DNA from: Rutstroemia sp. NJR-2017a BVV2
Taxonomy: Eukaryota; Ascomycota; Leotiomycetes; Helotiales; Rutstroemiaceae
Direction of reading: 5' to 3'
NCBI GenBank assembly: GCA_002946415.1
Contig: NJPS01000010.1
Location: 62,001 to 126,000, forward strand
DNA length: 64,000 nt
The translations under genes were made by a program, and so were the position numbers. The notes below the pieces were generated by a model that saw only the letters and a list, made by a program, of their open reading frames with translations, was not told the origin of the DNA and ran no database searches. Shown in pieces: positions 26,178 to 36,860 of the stretch (position 1 is its first letter; each line of letters opens with the position of its first letter).

Positions 26178-28046
26178 TATAGAAGCGTACGGCTCTGCGA
26201 GCCGAGGTTTTCCTGAGAGTTTGTGTATTTTGTGATAGATCGACTTGCCAGAATGTATATTGTGGTTAATTGTCTGACCAGACATGCGCAGGAACTTTCT
26301 CTGGCTCCGTGGATAGTTATATAAAATGCCTTCTGTACAGGCCCGGGTTCGGTTAATCCATACCGTCGCATTGCATATGGCCCCCAATCAACTCAACGTT
26401 AAAGCCGCAGGCCTAGAAGCGGCCCGATCTATTCACGAATGATTTTTGGTTTTACTTGGTGGTTTGGATAAGAATATGTACCTCTAGCAATTCACTTCTA
26501 GCATTTTCTGCTCCTCAAATAGGGCAATCCTGACGTTTCTATAGTCTCAGAGCGGGGCGAAAATAAGATACTTCTAAATTCATTAAGGTAGTTGGAATGG
26601 GAAACGTCTGGCAAAGTATGGGGCTGATAACTTGAGCAAAGCTCTTGCAGACTGTATCGGTCAGACAGGGGAACGATTGGTTTCCACTGGCATATACCTT
26701 CCAGTTGCAGATTGCTTTGCCGCAGGTTTCATTTCATTGCGCCACTAGAGCCTTTAGCCCTCGTTCTCGCAGGTGGTTGGATGCTACTTGGTCTCGAGGA
26801 TAAATAATGGTAGTCCCTGTCGCTCCACTATCTACGGATCGTAAATTCTAGCCAATCAAGTAGCATAGGAGAGGTTACTTCCGCGAGCTGATTAATTGAT
26901 AGAAAAATGAAGAGATGCACGGACCAGCTCAGAAAGACGTTCACGGAGATAATACTGTCCGGAATCAAGATTAAGCATAGGCCTCGGCTGTGACGGCCGT
27001 TTATGACTGAGGCATCAATCTATGGCATATGAGATTGCTGCCGCGTATAAGGGATGACTGGTTGGGGGGCTGTATTGTATAGTTGAAGTAGGCTGTTGAG
27101 TTGAGTATAGCTGCTTTGTTGCCGCTGGCGTTTTGCCAGTTGCTAAGAGCTGAAACTGGGTTTTTATGGTCGCTTCCAGGGTATTGTAGAGAGAAGCGGT
27201 TTCTAGCTTGGTGATTGGTGCAGCTTTGAGTAGCTCGGCATCTAGTGCTTTGGTGCAGATGGTGAACTATCTAGCAAATAGGCCTTGATCGGTCGCGATT
27301 AAATAGATAAATCACAATATAAATACTAATATTATGAATACCCTTATATCTAGCAACAACAAATCTACTCTCTTTATTACTATATCTTTATTCGTTGTTT
27401 TATAATCAATATTTGAAGTTGGTAACTTTATGTTACATCGTCGAATCTCTAATCACGTGGAAATGGTCAGAGGACTAGGTAGTTTTAGAATTGAAGCAGT
27501 CAAGCAGGGGATCGTGCAATGATGAAGGATTATTGATTGGTAACTAAGTAATGGTTGATACTACTATTTGAGTTGAGCACGAAGCTCTATATACTAAGGA
27601 AATACTATCTACTTATATAGACCTTCGTTCTCCTGGATAGCACTGGATAGCATGCTACTATATGCTATCCCCTAGTACTGGATAGCATGCTATCCGATGC
27701 TATTCAATTCCTGCCTGAGGTTCTATTTTTGCCTGATGCAACTGAGCCTAAGGTCCTCAGGCCTTATGGTTCGTAACATTATCGACCGTACCGCCGAACT
27801 TAATTGCCGATTGGTTTGAGTTATCGGAGATCGTACTACATCCGTCCTGGCACTCATTTCTCATCAGCGCTACATGAAAACCACTGTGCCTAGCTTAAGT
27901 CTCAACCTAATATTAGAGCAAAGTAAGTCTGCAGCATTGTAGCATTGTATGTGATACTTGAAATCCATATATACGAGCTACTCAGCATAAAAGTACATAT
28001 AAGTAAGAGTAACAAAAGGTAGGTTCAATAACCCAGGATTCAAACT
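26178..28046. other. Intergenic region
   Basis: About 1.87 kb with ordinary composition, apart from an AT-rich patch near 27290-27420. No open frame supports a gene. It contains the palindrome cluster described separately. Confidence 0.5.
27636..27761. repeat. Cluster of palindromic ggatagcatgctatcc-type repeats
   Basis: The unit actggatagcatgct occurs twice, with further partial units. A perfect 16-base palindrome ggatagcatgctatcc lies at 27680-27695. Beside it, cctgagg (27714-27720) pairs with cctcagg (27755-27761). May be the end of a small transposon or a recombination hotspot; function unknown. Confidence 0.5.
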
Positions 28047-28277
28047 CTAACCTCCACAACCACCGCATCCACCACATCCTCCACCGCACCCTGATCCACC
28101 GCAAGCAGAAGCACCACAAGAAACAGCACAAGTCCCCGTCCCACACTCCCCACCACATCCCCCTCCTCCCCCACAGCCCCCGCATCCACCATCACTATTA
28201 TTATTAAACTCTTCAGGTACTTTATCTATGTCCGGTTTTCTCACCCTCCCATCCCTCAACAATTCATACCGTCTAAT
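28047..28277 (-). pseudogene. Gly/Cys-rich tail frame after the stop of the upstream gene
   Basis: Directly after the TAG at 28280-28278 the same frame stays open for 76 codons: a charged linker (LLRDGRVRKPDIDKVPEEF), an Asn/Ser spacer, then repeats of GGCGG-type ending in GGCGGCGGCGG and a stop. Such Gly/Cys-rich C-termini are known on fungal proteins of several kinds. Because frame and order are kept, it most likely is the natural C-terminus of the preceding gene, cut off by a nonsense change (for example CAG to TAG) or reached by readthrough. No plausible intron of normal length would remove the stop. Confidence 0.5.
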
Positions 28278-31115
28278 CTACTCTTCCCTCTCAAAATGAG
28301 CCCACTCAGCAACGAAGTAGTGATGATACTTCCCCTGCTCGAACACACGGCTGAAAGGTTGGGCTCGGTGTATACCGCCTAGTTTCAGTCTGTCAACTCT
28401 GTGATTTTCATGATCGTAAAGCCATTCTGTTGCTTCGTGGAAGGATTGGGTTTTCGCCATCGCTACGGCGGCAGTGAGGAGCACGTCTTGAGCTGGGAGA
28501 ATGGTGAGGCGATTTTGCATCCATTCGAGGTCAGTCAATTGATGTGGATTATCGGGACTGAGAGGTGGGTAAAGATGCCGATCCTTGGTGAGATGTAATG
28601 CTGCGATCGAGAAAGAATCGAAGGGGAATGCCCAGACGTGTTTAGAGATATTGCAGTCGTTGCATATTGCGGGGTAGCGACCATACGCTTCTGTGCAGTC
28701 CCATGGGAACACGTCGCCGTATTTATAGATCGGTCCACCGAAAGCGCCCCAGTCGTACCAATATTCTTGGAGAGTGTCGACTACATCAGACTCGTCGTGT
28801 CGACCGTAGCGGAATTTAAGGAGGTATTCTTCGATCAGACCTGATGGGACGTCGAATTTGTTTTTCACTGTCTCTTTGTCGTAACTGCCTGGGTGAGAGA
28901 CGAAGCTCATTAGGTAGAGAGGATCCATATTCTTAGCAACAAAGGATGATGGTGCCATAAGAGATCCGAAAAGTTCTTTGTCGAGAAGAGAGTCGCAGAA
29001 ATTTTGACAGTTGTTTGAGTGAAAGTTCCAATGAAGGTTCGTCGCAGGATCTAGTAGTTTCGAAGCAATGCTTTGGAGATACACCTCGATCCTTGGTCCA
29101 ATGAGTTGCTTTATAAGGGTGAGAACTTTGTTGATTGATCGCTCAAGCCGCTTTTCTTCGTCTGTGGTTGACAGGTCAAAGTTTCTGCGACTCTCGCGGA
29201 GCAGGGCAGCCACGATGGAATCTTCCAATGCCAAGTTGGACAATCCAGAAAATCCACCGCCAACGACTTGCTTCATGATTGCCTTGTAGCGTTTCGGCTG
29301 TCTGTCTGCTCTATATTGAGAATGAAGACTTCTTTCCGTATCGCCATTCAGTGCAAGACTGTACTCGATATCCTTGTTAGAGTCACGAAGGACCTGTAGA
29401 TTTGGAGGCTCTCGGCTTGTAATGAGCGCACCGCGAACATTAGTCTATGATCAGTATTGTTTCTTTTCATAGCAATGTTGACTTACTGTTCAACTCCATT
29501 CTCAATAATCAGCGGGCCTACTCGTAATGCTACATGTACATTTCCGAATGGATAGCGATTGGCAAACTTTCGCATGAAGAAGGGGACATCTCCGTCGGCT
29601 TCTTCCTCTTCGAGCCTTAAAAAAATGTAAGGAAATCCATAAAGTAATTTTGGGATCTCAATTAACCGTCGCACGACAGCTGTTCTCACAATAGTGAACT
29701 GGGAGAAAAATATGCCTACACGGTAGACTCGGCAGCCTCGGCCACTCTTTGCTTCTCATCGACCAAGCTTTTCTGATTCATGGTCTTCATGCCCTTAAGC
29801 TTCAGCTTCCCATACTTCTCCTCCTTTTCCATTTTCTTCTGCTTCTCGATTTCATTGAGCCGCTTCTGGTCGTCCAAAGAAACTTGCTTCTCATGCTTCG
29901 ATAGCATTCCCTGGTACTTGGCCTCAGCGACGAGTGTCCCCAAATTTAGAATTCCACATTTGATGCCCGGTGTAACGCCCGAACCGCGATGGTTTTCGTC
30001 GCCTTGCACGGGGAAGAGATATCGAAAGTTTCCATCTTTGTCAATCTTTGGGACCGTGCTACAATGGCAGATACTTTGGCTTTCCTCCTTGTGGATAGTG
30101 TCTCGGAGGATGCAGTGTTTGTACGCCTTGGTAAAAAGCGGATCACCATAGTGATGGTCTCGGTAGCAACTTTCACACACAGTGATCGCTGTTTTTCCAT
30201 CAATACTTGCTTTCTGCTCTTTGTCTTTCTCAGCAACTACAGCACTCTCCAGCTTCTGAAACATGCATCCACGAACTGTGTGCTCGCATTCTGAGCATTC
30301 AAGTGGCCTGAAAGAGGGCATGTAAGTCTCCTCGGAACTTCTTGATGTTACTTTCTTTTGTTAGCATGTCCAATGAGGCAAACATGGATACATTGCTCAC
30401 GCTGCGGAGCGACAGGCCTCTTCCAGAAAGTCACCAATCTCTCCGGCGGGCGATACTCAATCAATTTGTCGATGTCGAGGAAACCTGGATCGATGAGCAA
30501 ACAGATGACACGAACGGATTTGCACATACCAGCGCTTTGAAGAAGCATTCTTGCACGCCGTTCCACTACGCTGTAGGACTTTCTGTCTGTCTTTTTTAGT
30601 CTTATAGCTTTTCACATGTCATCGAACTCACCAGCTAGATTATTCCTGATTTCCATTTTGACATTTGAGCTCCTCCAGTCCGCATCCATATCTTTTCCCA
30701 TATCAGTTAACGCTTGCTTCCACGGAATCTGTTCTGCTTTCCTCCATCTTCGCACCCGTTGATCATATCTTTCAGCAAAGCCTCGAGAACTTTCGCTGAC
30801 TTGATCAACAAATGTATCAAAACCGTGGATGAAGTCGTCCTTTTCATCAACCAGAGTGGTTTCCGCAAATTCTGCTTGTTGCCATTTGCGAATAGTAAGC
30901 AACATATGCAACAACTCGCGCTTTACTCCATCCCAGTAAATTTTCTGCAATTCCCGAATGAGAGTCTCTTGGACTCGCCCATCGATTTTAGTCCATTTCA
31001 GGTTTGGTGCCCTGGTGATGTTGCTGCTCTGGACTGCACTTGCAGTAACTCGGTTCCGCCGACTTCTAGAGACTAATTGCGCCGCGAACGGTAAACATGT
31101 GATGGTCGATGACAT
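28278..31115 (-). CDS. Large protein with Cys-rich middle and permuted papain-like (LRAT/PPPDE-type) signature
   Basis: Five exons, 31115-30632, 30586-30352, 30307-29720, 29615-29487 and 29415-28278, give 857 residues with frames in register. The N-terminal 160 residues are helical and charged. Near 185-240 is CKSVRVICLLIDPGF and EQCIHVCLIGHA. A likely metal-binding stretch follows (CSEC, RGC, CESC, then HYG and CHC), then a Lys/Glu coiled coil, then FGNVHVALRVGPLIIENGV and, about 140 residues later, NNCQNFCDSLL. That His-then-Asn-Cys order is the layout of the LRAT/PPPDE branch of NlpC/P60 cysteine proteases, so a thiol-dependent hydrolase is inferred. The C-terminal 350 residues are unrecognised. 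The start is the first ATG of the frame; an upstream exon is possible. The acceptor at 29416 and the 44-45-nt introns are the weakest parts. A possible tail lies beyond the stop. Confidence 0.6.
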
Positions 31116-31968
31116 GAGAGATAAAGCGAGGTTTGGTAGATAGTCATTGAGGAGGTTATATTGGAACCAATTTTCTATCACTACGTTTTTGCTGGGGGGG
31201 CTCTTTATGTTGGAAAAGCATCATTCTTGAAAAGACCCTTAGGATGACCCCATTATACCGAGTTTGAGAAATCCTCTACGTTGGTTTTTATGTTCAAGTC
31301 TGAGATATAGACTTACCATGAAAGTTATTGGAAATTCAACAGAGAATGATCCTCTGGGAAAGATTAAATGGATTCAAAATAACATATCTTTTGGATCACA
31401 TTCGAAAACTGTGCATGCAAAAGAAGTAGCTCTCGAAGCGAATGTTGAAGACCACAAAACTCGTTTTGGAATTTAGAGATATAAACGATCCCTAAAATTC
31501 CCCTCCTTTCCGAGTTCTGATTACCAGATCGTAAGTGGATGTGAAGAAATCTCATATACAATCCATAGTAATAGTAACGCGACTTACAGTGCTGAAACTT
31601 CTGCGTTGAAGGAAAGAGGAAAGTAATCATTATGTCATAGTCTTGCTAGATAACCTAGCTAGGGTTTGGTCGTGGTGTATTAGGTGATATATAAGGCCTT
31701 TAATATCACCAAATCCCTTCGTTATGCTATTCATTCGTGATGGTTAGTCATATAAGCAAGATCTATTACCATACGCCTCACTCATCCTTTGTAAAGATAA
31801 AAACCTAATTATTATTTATCAAAGCTATAGCCAAGGCCAGTGTTAAGTAATAGAGTTCAAAACAAAAACAAATATGATTAGTTAGTAGTAGTTCCAAATA
31901 GTGGCGTCTCAAAATGACACCTCTCTAATCTCAACGTACCCAAGGTACGTGATGCAAGACGAGAAGCG
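31116..31968. other. Intergenic region between divergent genes
   Basis: No gene seen. A run of seven G (31194-31200) lies just upstream of the first frame of the minus-strand gene and would be a site for length error. The remainder is presumed promoter for the minus-strand gene and for the truncated gene at 31969. Confidence 0.4.
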
Positions 31969-32394
31969 ATGAATGACAAAATCGATAACCAGAGATTGCT
32001 GAAGGATTATAACATCGACAGCGAATCACTCGAAGAAGAAACCTCTCTCAAATCCTCGAAACAAGTTCGTTTCTCCACACTCTTCCGACGAAGAATCGGT
32101 AGTCTCATCTTGATAACCATTCTCTTCATCCTCATCATTCTCCTCGTCCACCCCATCTCCATTCCCGTCCCCGGGAACGACGAACCATGGCAATCCTGCG
32201 GCAACACCTCAGCCGAGGCTCGCGCCTTAAATTGCCAATTCGACATTATGCTCACATCCTGGGTCCCCTCCGCATGCAGCGATCCCGAACTCTCGGAATT
32301 GTATCTCGCCCGACATCCATACAAATGGTACACGGACACCAACCTCACGCATCCCTTCCCTGATGAGCTGATGCGGCGAATTAAAAACCGCTGA
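31969..32394 (+). pseudogene. N-terminal part of a split type II membrane protein
   Basis: Starts with ATG (MNDKIDNQRLL). A cytoplasmic head of about 44 residues, a membrane segment at about 45-67 (SLILITILFILIILLV), then an outside part with LNCQFDIMLTSWVPSACSD and ELYLARHPYKWYTD. After DELMRR the frame goes into unrelated IKNR and a stop. The matching C-terminal part, starting with the same 30 residues, is at 40101-40427, about 7.7 kb downstream on the same strand. I know proteins with this plan from many fungi as small type II membrane proteins of unknown function. The 141-residue product here lacks the whole conserved His/Cys region and is probably not functional. Confidence 0.7.
32287..32378 (+). 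repeat. 92-bp direct repeat, left copy
   Basis: Matches 40101-40192 with five differences in 92 positions by eye. It codes ELSELYLARH through DELMRR. Similarity ends abruptly at 32378, where the open gene is broken. Confidence 0.85.
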
Positions 32395-33295
32395 TAGATT
32401 AGTGATAACTTTATTTTCAATAGAGAAGACGGGAAAGGGCAGCCGGCGGGGTTGAAGCTGCTTCTCTCCACTTTTCACCGTTCCATGATCCATGCATCTA
32501 TTTGGGGATCCAGCCACGCCTGCTGTGAAGATAGAGATTCGGGTATCTCAAGGCTTGATTACGGAGGTGTTCCACCGGCTGATCGCTGGTGAGGCGGAGA
32601 GCGTCGTAGTCCACCCCTCCGAGTTGTAATATTCGGAGGGGTAGAAGCTGAGGCTTCGGCCAAAGGTAGATTTAGGGGGTTTTTTGGAGGTATCCTGAAG
32701 CAAGACCCACAACGGTGAGGTCTTCAGTGATAACCCTTCCACTTGACGACGCTGAAGTAAATCAAGTAGCCTAAGTAGGTAGTAGAAGTTAGAGGGATAT
32801 TCTATTATAGGCTGTCCCCGGCCGACGTAAGAGAGCTTTAGATAATGTGAGGGAATGGTAAAAAGACTGCTATTTCCTACACTAGAGAATCTAAAGCTAA
32901 AGAGAAAAGAGAATCTAATCTGAGTGAGAGGAGGATTCTTATATAGATCCATGTAGGACGTTAGGTGATGCAATCACATGCTCATAGTGTGGGCCTACCA
33001 GGACCGTCACAGTTTGTAAGTTATATAATAATATATATTCATTTATTTATTCATTGGTATATATATATAGAGAGAGAGAGAGTTGCATCACTCGTTCCAG
33101 ATAAATAATACCATATTATTCACTGCCCTTAAGATAGCTAATGACCCAAGCAATCGCCCTCGGCAGGGTCATCCCTCTTTTTACCAGGAATATTACATGC
33201 TCCCGGTTGGGTATAGACATTATCTTTCGGGGTAGCAAAACCATGACCGCACTGATTAGACCAGTAAACCTCCTATATAATGGTCAGTTTTATTC
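32395..33295 (-). other. Intergenic region with a possible solo-LTR-like end
   Basis: On the minus strand a TGTGACGGTCC start at 33011, followed about 75 bases later by a TATATAAG box, resembles the beginning of a fungal Gypsy LTR. I could not find the other end or a target duplication, so this is only a suggestion. At 33058-33083 is a short (TA)n(GA)n microsatellite. No gene seen. Confidence 0.3.
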
Positions 33296-34193
33296 TCATT
33301 CCCCAAATATATATGATCCGGGTCTTACATTCGCGAACCAAGCATAATTGTCAGCATTTGCAATCACCAGCTGTGAAGTTTCCGTGGTCGAGCGCAGTTG
33401 TCTTGTATACCAAGGGCCGTACTGGTAATCAGCCACTACGTTTCCCTTTTGGTTGAAAGGCGTAATTGCCGCTTGGCTGACTTTGTTGATATGGCTTAGT
33501 TAAAATAATCAGCTATTTTCGCTTTCACGTAGCCCCGGGAAAAGAAGGTGATGGATGTACTTACGCTAGTTCGTGGAGAAGTACATAGCCACCGAGACTA
33601 AGCATTTTATACGATACAAATAGATCGATTGTGCCGCAATTTATATCGTCAAGCCTTGGGAATGCATAAGCATTCAGGGCCGTGGTATCGCAGAAGTGGA
33701 TGCGTGATTGTGGCTCATCGACCGGATTGTTGGTGTATGCAAAAGGTCGCTTTTCTGGGTCCAATCCGCTGCATCGTTTTATCATGGTCGGAAGATAGTC
33801 GTCTGGACGAATATCGATGGTCGATAAGATATCAGCGCCGGTTGAGGGATCATTGGTGGCAGGTGCAACCATATTTTGGAAGACTGCTTTGACGGCGTCG
33901 TGATGTTCGGGTAGAAAGTACTTGTCGAAAATCGTATTGTATGTCGCAGTATCGCTGTTGAGGACCTGGTTTACCACCTTGACCATATCTTTGAAGGCTT
34001 GTGTGAGTGCTTCCTTTTTCGTGAGGCCTGGACCATCCGTTGGCCAATTCAAAAAGACGGGTAGTTGACGACGAAAGATGTGAGCGGGGCTGTCTGATCG
34101 TTCACTAATGTCGCTGCCGCTTGTTGGCAGACCATGAGTCATCTGGCTAACAGATACAACAGAGATAATAACATTCCAATTAAGAAGAACCAT
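33296..34193 (-). CDS. Secreted HExxH zinc metallopeptidase-like protein
   Basis: Two exons, 34193-33565 and 33494-33296, intron of 70 nt, 275 residues. The first residues (MVLLNWNVIISVVSVSQMTHG) look like a signal peptide, followed by a short stretch ending in FRRQ that could be a Kex2-type processing site. The zinc motif reads HELAH, and it exists only after splicing: the intron falls inside the Ala codon between its two His residues. Downstream come ADYQYGPWY and NADNYAWF, which fit the aspzincin-like families of fungal secreted proteases (third ligand Asp), although I cannot place it firmly. Four Cys residues or fewer. Probable role: extracellular proteolysis. It lies within the segment that separates the two halves of the split gene. 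Confidence 0.72.
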
Positions 34194-35073
34194 GACGATT
34201 TGAATGCAATGCGTGACAGTGAAAAAGCGAGGCGGTGGTTGTTATTGAGAGACAGATTTGGCAGCACTGTAAGTCTTTTACTGATAGTAGAGAAAGATGT
34301 ATAATTTCGACAATGTATTAGATACTATTGCATCTTTATAACATCTTCATCTTCATATTCTGACTCTGTTGTTTATCACTAGGTACAAATTGTAAGGTTT
34401 ATTTTCGGAGCTCTAGACTATAGTTCCTCCTGATGGAGGCTGAGGCCTTTCGTCAAACGGCTATTTTTTGGATTATTCTTTACTTTCAAAACAACTAGGC
34501 AATGCCTATCGCCGGCATATGAAAAGTTTCAAGATGTTTTCTAGGATCATAGATTGGTTGGTGGTTCATCAACTTCGCTAAAGACTTGTTATAAGATGAC
34601 GTGAGCTTCAGTGTCTACACTATGATCCCACAACCCCGCGCCACCATCATTTTTTTATGAATAGAATCCTGGCCGCAGGAACAGTTAGATTTGAAGAAAA
34701 GATTGTTCAGACTGATTTGATTCGTGGTGGAGTACGATTTTGACATCTCCACAAAGGATTAGCTGTGTAGCTGCTAAATCCCTCGATCTTTACGACGTTG
34801 TTCTGAATGGCTTAGTCTAGAACATCACCCAGTGTTGCGGTCCAGCTAATTTTAGATATTGACGACTTCAAGAGAAATGGTCTATTTTTTGCTCGAGATT
34901 TTGGGTTAAAGATATATAAATCTTCAATAATACCTTTGTTTACCGAGTCTTTTAACCACGCACACTGTATTCTAGCTGACACAAACATAGTCTCCGTCTT
35001 GTTTTTTTTTACGGCTTTTAGAACTATATTATCTTGTTATCAGCGTATATCGCTAAACCCTATTACCGCAGCT
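34194..35073. other. Intergenic region (divergent promoters)
   Basis: Separates two divergently transcribed genes for secreted proteins. The frame of the downstream gene is open upstream of its ATG to about 34936, but that part has no signal-like start, so I treat it as leader. No other gene seen. Confidence 0.45.
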
Positions 35074-36288
35074 ATGCGTTCACTACAACTTTTGGCTTTT
35101 GTACTTTATCTCTTTGGCGTCCATGGCGAGGACTTTGTGTCCGTAACATTGACCACATCTATCGCTGTCCGGGATATAGTTACTGTTTTGCCTGGTTGCG
35201 AGGTAGCGCCAACCGACGGATCACCACCATTCTGTGTTATCAGCTTCCAGCCAACAACTGTCGCTAGTACTGTCGCTAGTACGACTACGCCAGCACCTTC
35301 ATGTTCAATGCAGAATCAAGATCCTGATTCGGGTATCACATCCGCATATTGCGTATGCAATGGGAGCAAAACATTACCTCTGTTATCAGCGCCCTCGACG
35401 GCTGTGGCAACGCAAAGTTGTGCTTACAGTACTATTCCCGATAGTCAAATCACACCCACCATATCTCTTGGCCCCGTCGTCACCGATATTTCGTCATGTC
35501 AGATATGTACTCCGGTGGAAAATAACGCGGATTCCTGCACAACCATACCAGGCTGTTATCCGGAATCTGCCACTGCTACTGTCCAAGTAGGCAGCTCTCC
35601 AGTTCACGTTGGGACGTTGACCGGCACCGCTCTGTATACATCAATTTCGAGTGCACTGAACCGACTCTGTCCAAGTGTTACACAAACCACTAGTTTTACG
35701 GCATGCTCAACGGATAGCGTCATAATCAAAGATATTGACTATATTGATGACGAAGCCTTGGCCAAAGGCGAGCTTATCGTCAGGGTCGAAGCAAGTCAAT
35801 ACAACGCTACCTCTTTACGCGACGCAATGATTACTTCTGCCGCTCTCACGGCCAATACCTCTGCGACAGGGAACAATTGTTACAATGCAACCTATTACGT
35901 CGAAGAATTACGCAAACGTGATGATATTTGGACTCCAAGAGGAATTCGTGACTGGTTTTCTTCTCCCAGCGTTGACGATGATGTCGCGCTTTCCAAACGA
36001 GATCATTCACATCGCGTGGAAGAGCAGATCAATGTGTGTAATGCGGCTCAGTTCGCGGGCGTGCAATACTTTGGGCAATATTGGCGAACGGCTCCGCTGC
36101 CCGGCGCAACCGCTTATATTGATGCGAATTGGGAGTTTACTACCGGGCCTGGCGGAGACTTTATTTGTGAATTTTTACAAGATCTTACGGATGCTCTCAT
36201 TGCTATTGAACCAGAATTTGCACTAGGGGAGGTTGAGCTAGGAGAGGAGCTTTATGCTGTTTGTGAAGCAGCAATAACTCATCTGTGA
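35074..36288 (+). CDS. Secreted Thr/Ser- and Cys-containing fungal protein, unknown function
   Basis: Single exon, 404 residues. The start is the ATG that gives a clean signal peptide (MRSLQLLAFVLYLFGVHG). Next come a Thr/Ser/Val-rich region with CSMQNQDPDSGITSAYCVC and several paired Cys, a middle with VGTLTGTALYTSISSALNRLCPS, then a helical part and two dibasic sites (LRKRD, LSKRD) that could be Kex2 cleavage sites. The C-terminal part, about 120 residues, has NVCNAAQFAGVQYFGQYWR and a Glu-rich end. I recognise the type as a conserved secreted protein family of ascomycetes, but know no function. Dibasic cleavage would release a C-terminal domain of about 100 residues with a few Cys. Confidence 0.75.
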   Translation: MRSLQLLAFVLYLFGVHGEDFVSVTLTTSIAVRDIVTVLPGCEVAPTDGSPPFCVISFQPTTVASTVASTTTPAPSCSMQNQDPDSGITSAYCVCNGSKTLPLLSAPSTAVATQSCAYSTIPDSQITPTISLGPVVTDISSCQICTPVENNADSCTTIPGCYPESATATVQVGSSPVHVGTLTGTALYTSISSALNRLCPSVTQTTSFTACSTDSVIIKDIDYIDDEALAKGELIVRVEASQYNATSLRDAMITSAALTANTSATGNNCYNATYYVEELRKRDDIWTPRGIRDWFSSPSVDDDVALSKRDHSHRVEEQINVCNAAQFAGVQYFGQYWRTAPLPGATAYIDANWEFTTGPGGDFICEFLQDLTDALIAIEPEFALGEVELGEELYAVCEAAITHL

Positions 36289-36860
36289 TTGATGGATATA
36301 TTTTGGTCATCTGCTTGATGCAAAGGATTTCATAGTTCTGAGTCGTTATTGTATGCTTATCACAAATCTATCAGACGAACATGTATTATAACTTTTGAAA
36401 GTGGTCTGAATTCTGTTTGATAGTCTTGAGAATTCGTGGTAATGAAGCTGCAATTACACCTTATGTCATGTAGATGAGTGTTAAGACCAATAACGAGAAT
36501 ACAATGAACCTCTTAGAGATCATCACCAATCAAAATTTTTTCAAAAAGAATAAGAAACAAAGATATTATCAAGTTTTGGTGAAGATGACCTTCCTGATCG
36601 CCTAATTGCATAAACCATGGTGATCCTTTATGGTTCTTCAGCCACACTAGCAGTCAATACGAACCAATCACCGTCTTATGCCAGTGTTGTTGTTTGATTG
36701 CGCCACCTGACATATTTATAGCACTTGGCTTATATATATATTGTCTGACCTCGCGCATGTAAAGCATACTATATCCACTGACCACTGATTTAATTATTCT
36801 TTTGATCATTTGTTTCGGTTTCCCCTCAATCAACTTCGTTATATTTTTCCCATCGAAAAA
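36289..36860. other. Intergenic region
   Basis: No gene seen. A TATATATATA run near 36731-36741 may be the core promoter of the next gene. Confidence 0.4.

Noticed and set aside
26178..26387. N-terminal extension of the membrane protein gene
   Set aside because: The frame is open but begins at a TTG; the conserved-looking start SQPRRIHWRTP is preceded directly by ATG at 26177.
34936..35073. N-terminal extension of the secreted protein
   Set aside because: Using the upstream start would bury the signal peptide 46 residues inside; the ATG at 35074 gives a clean one.
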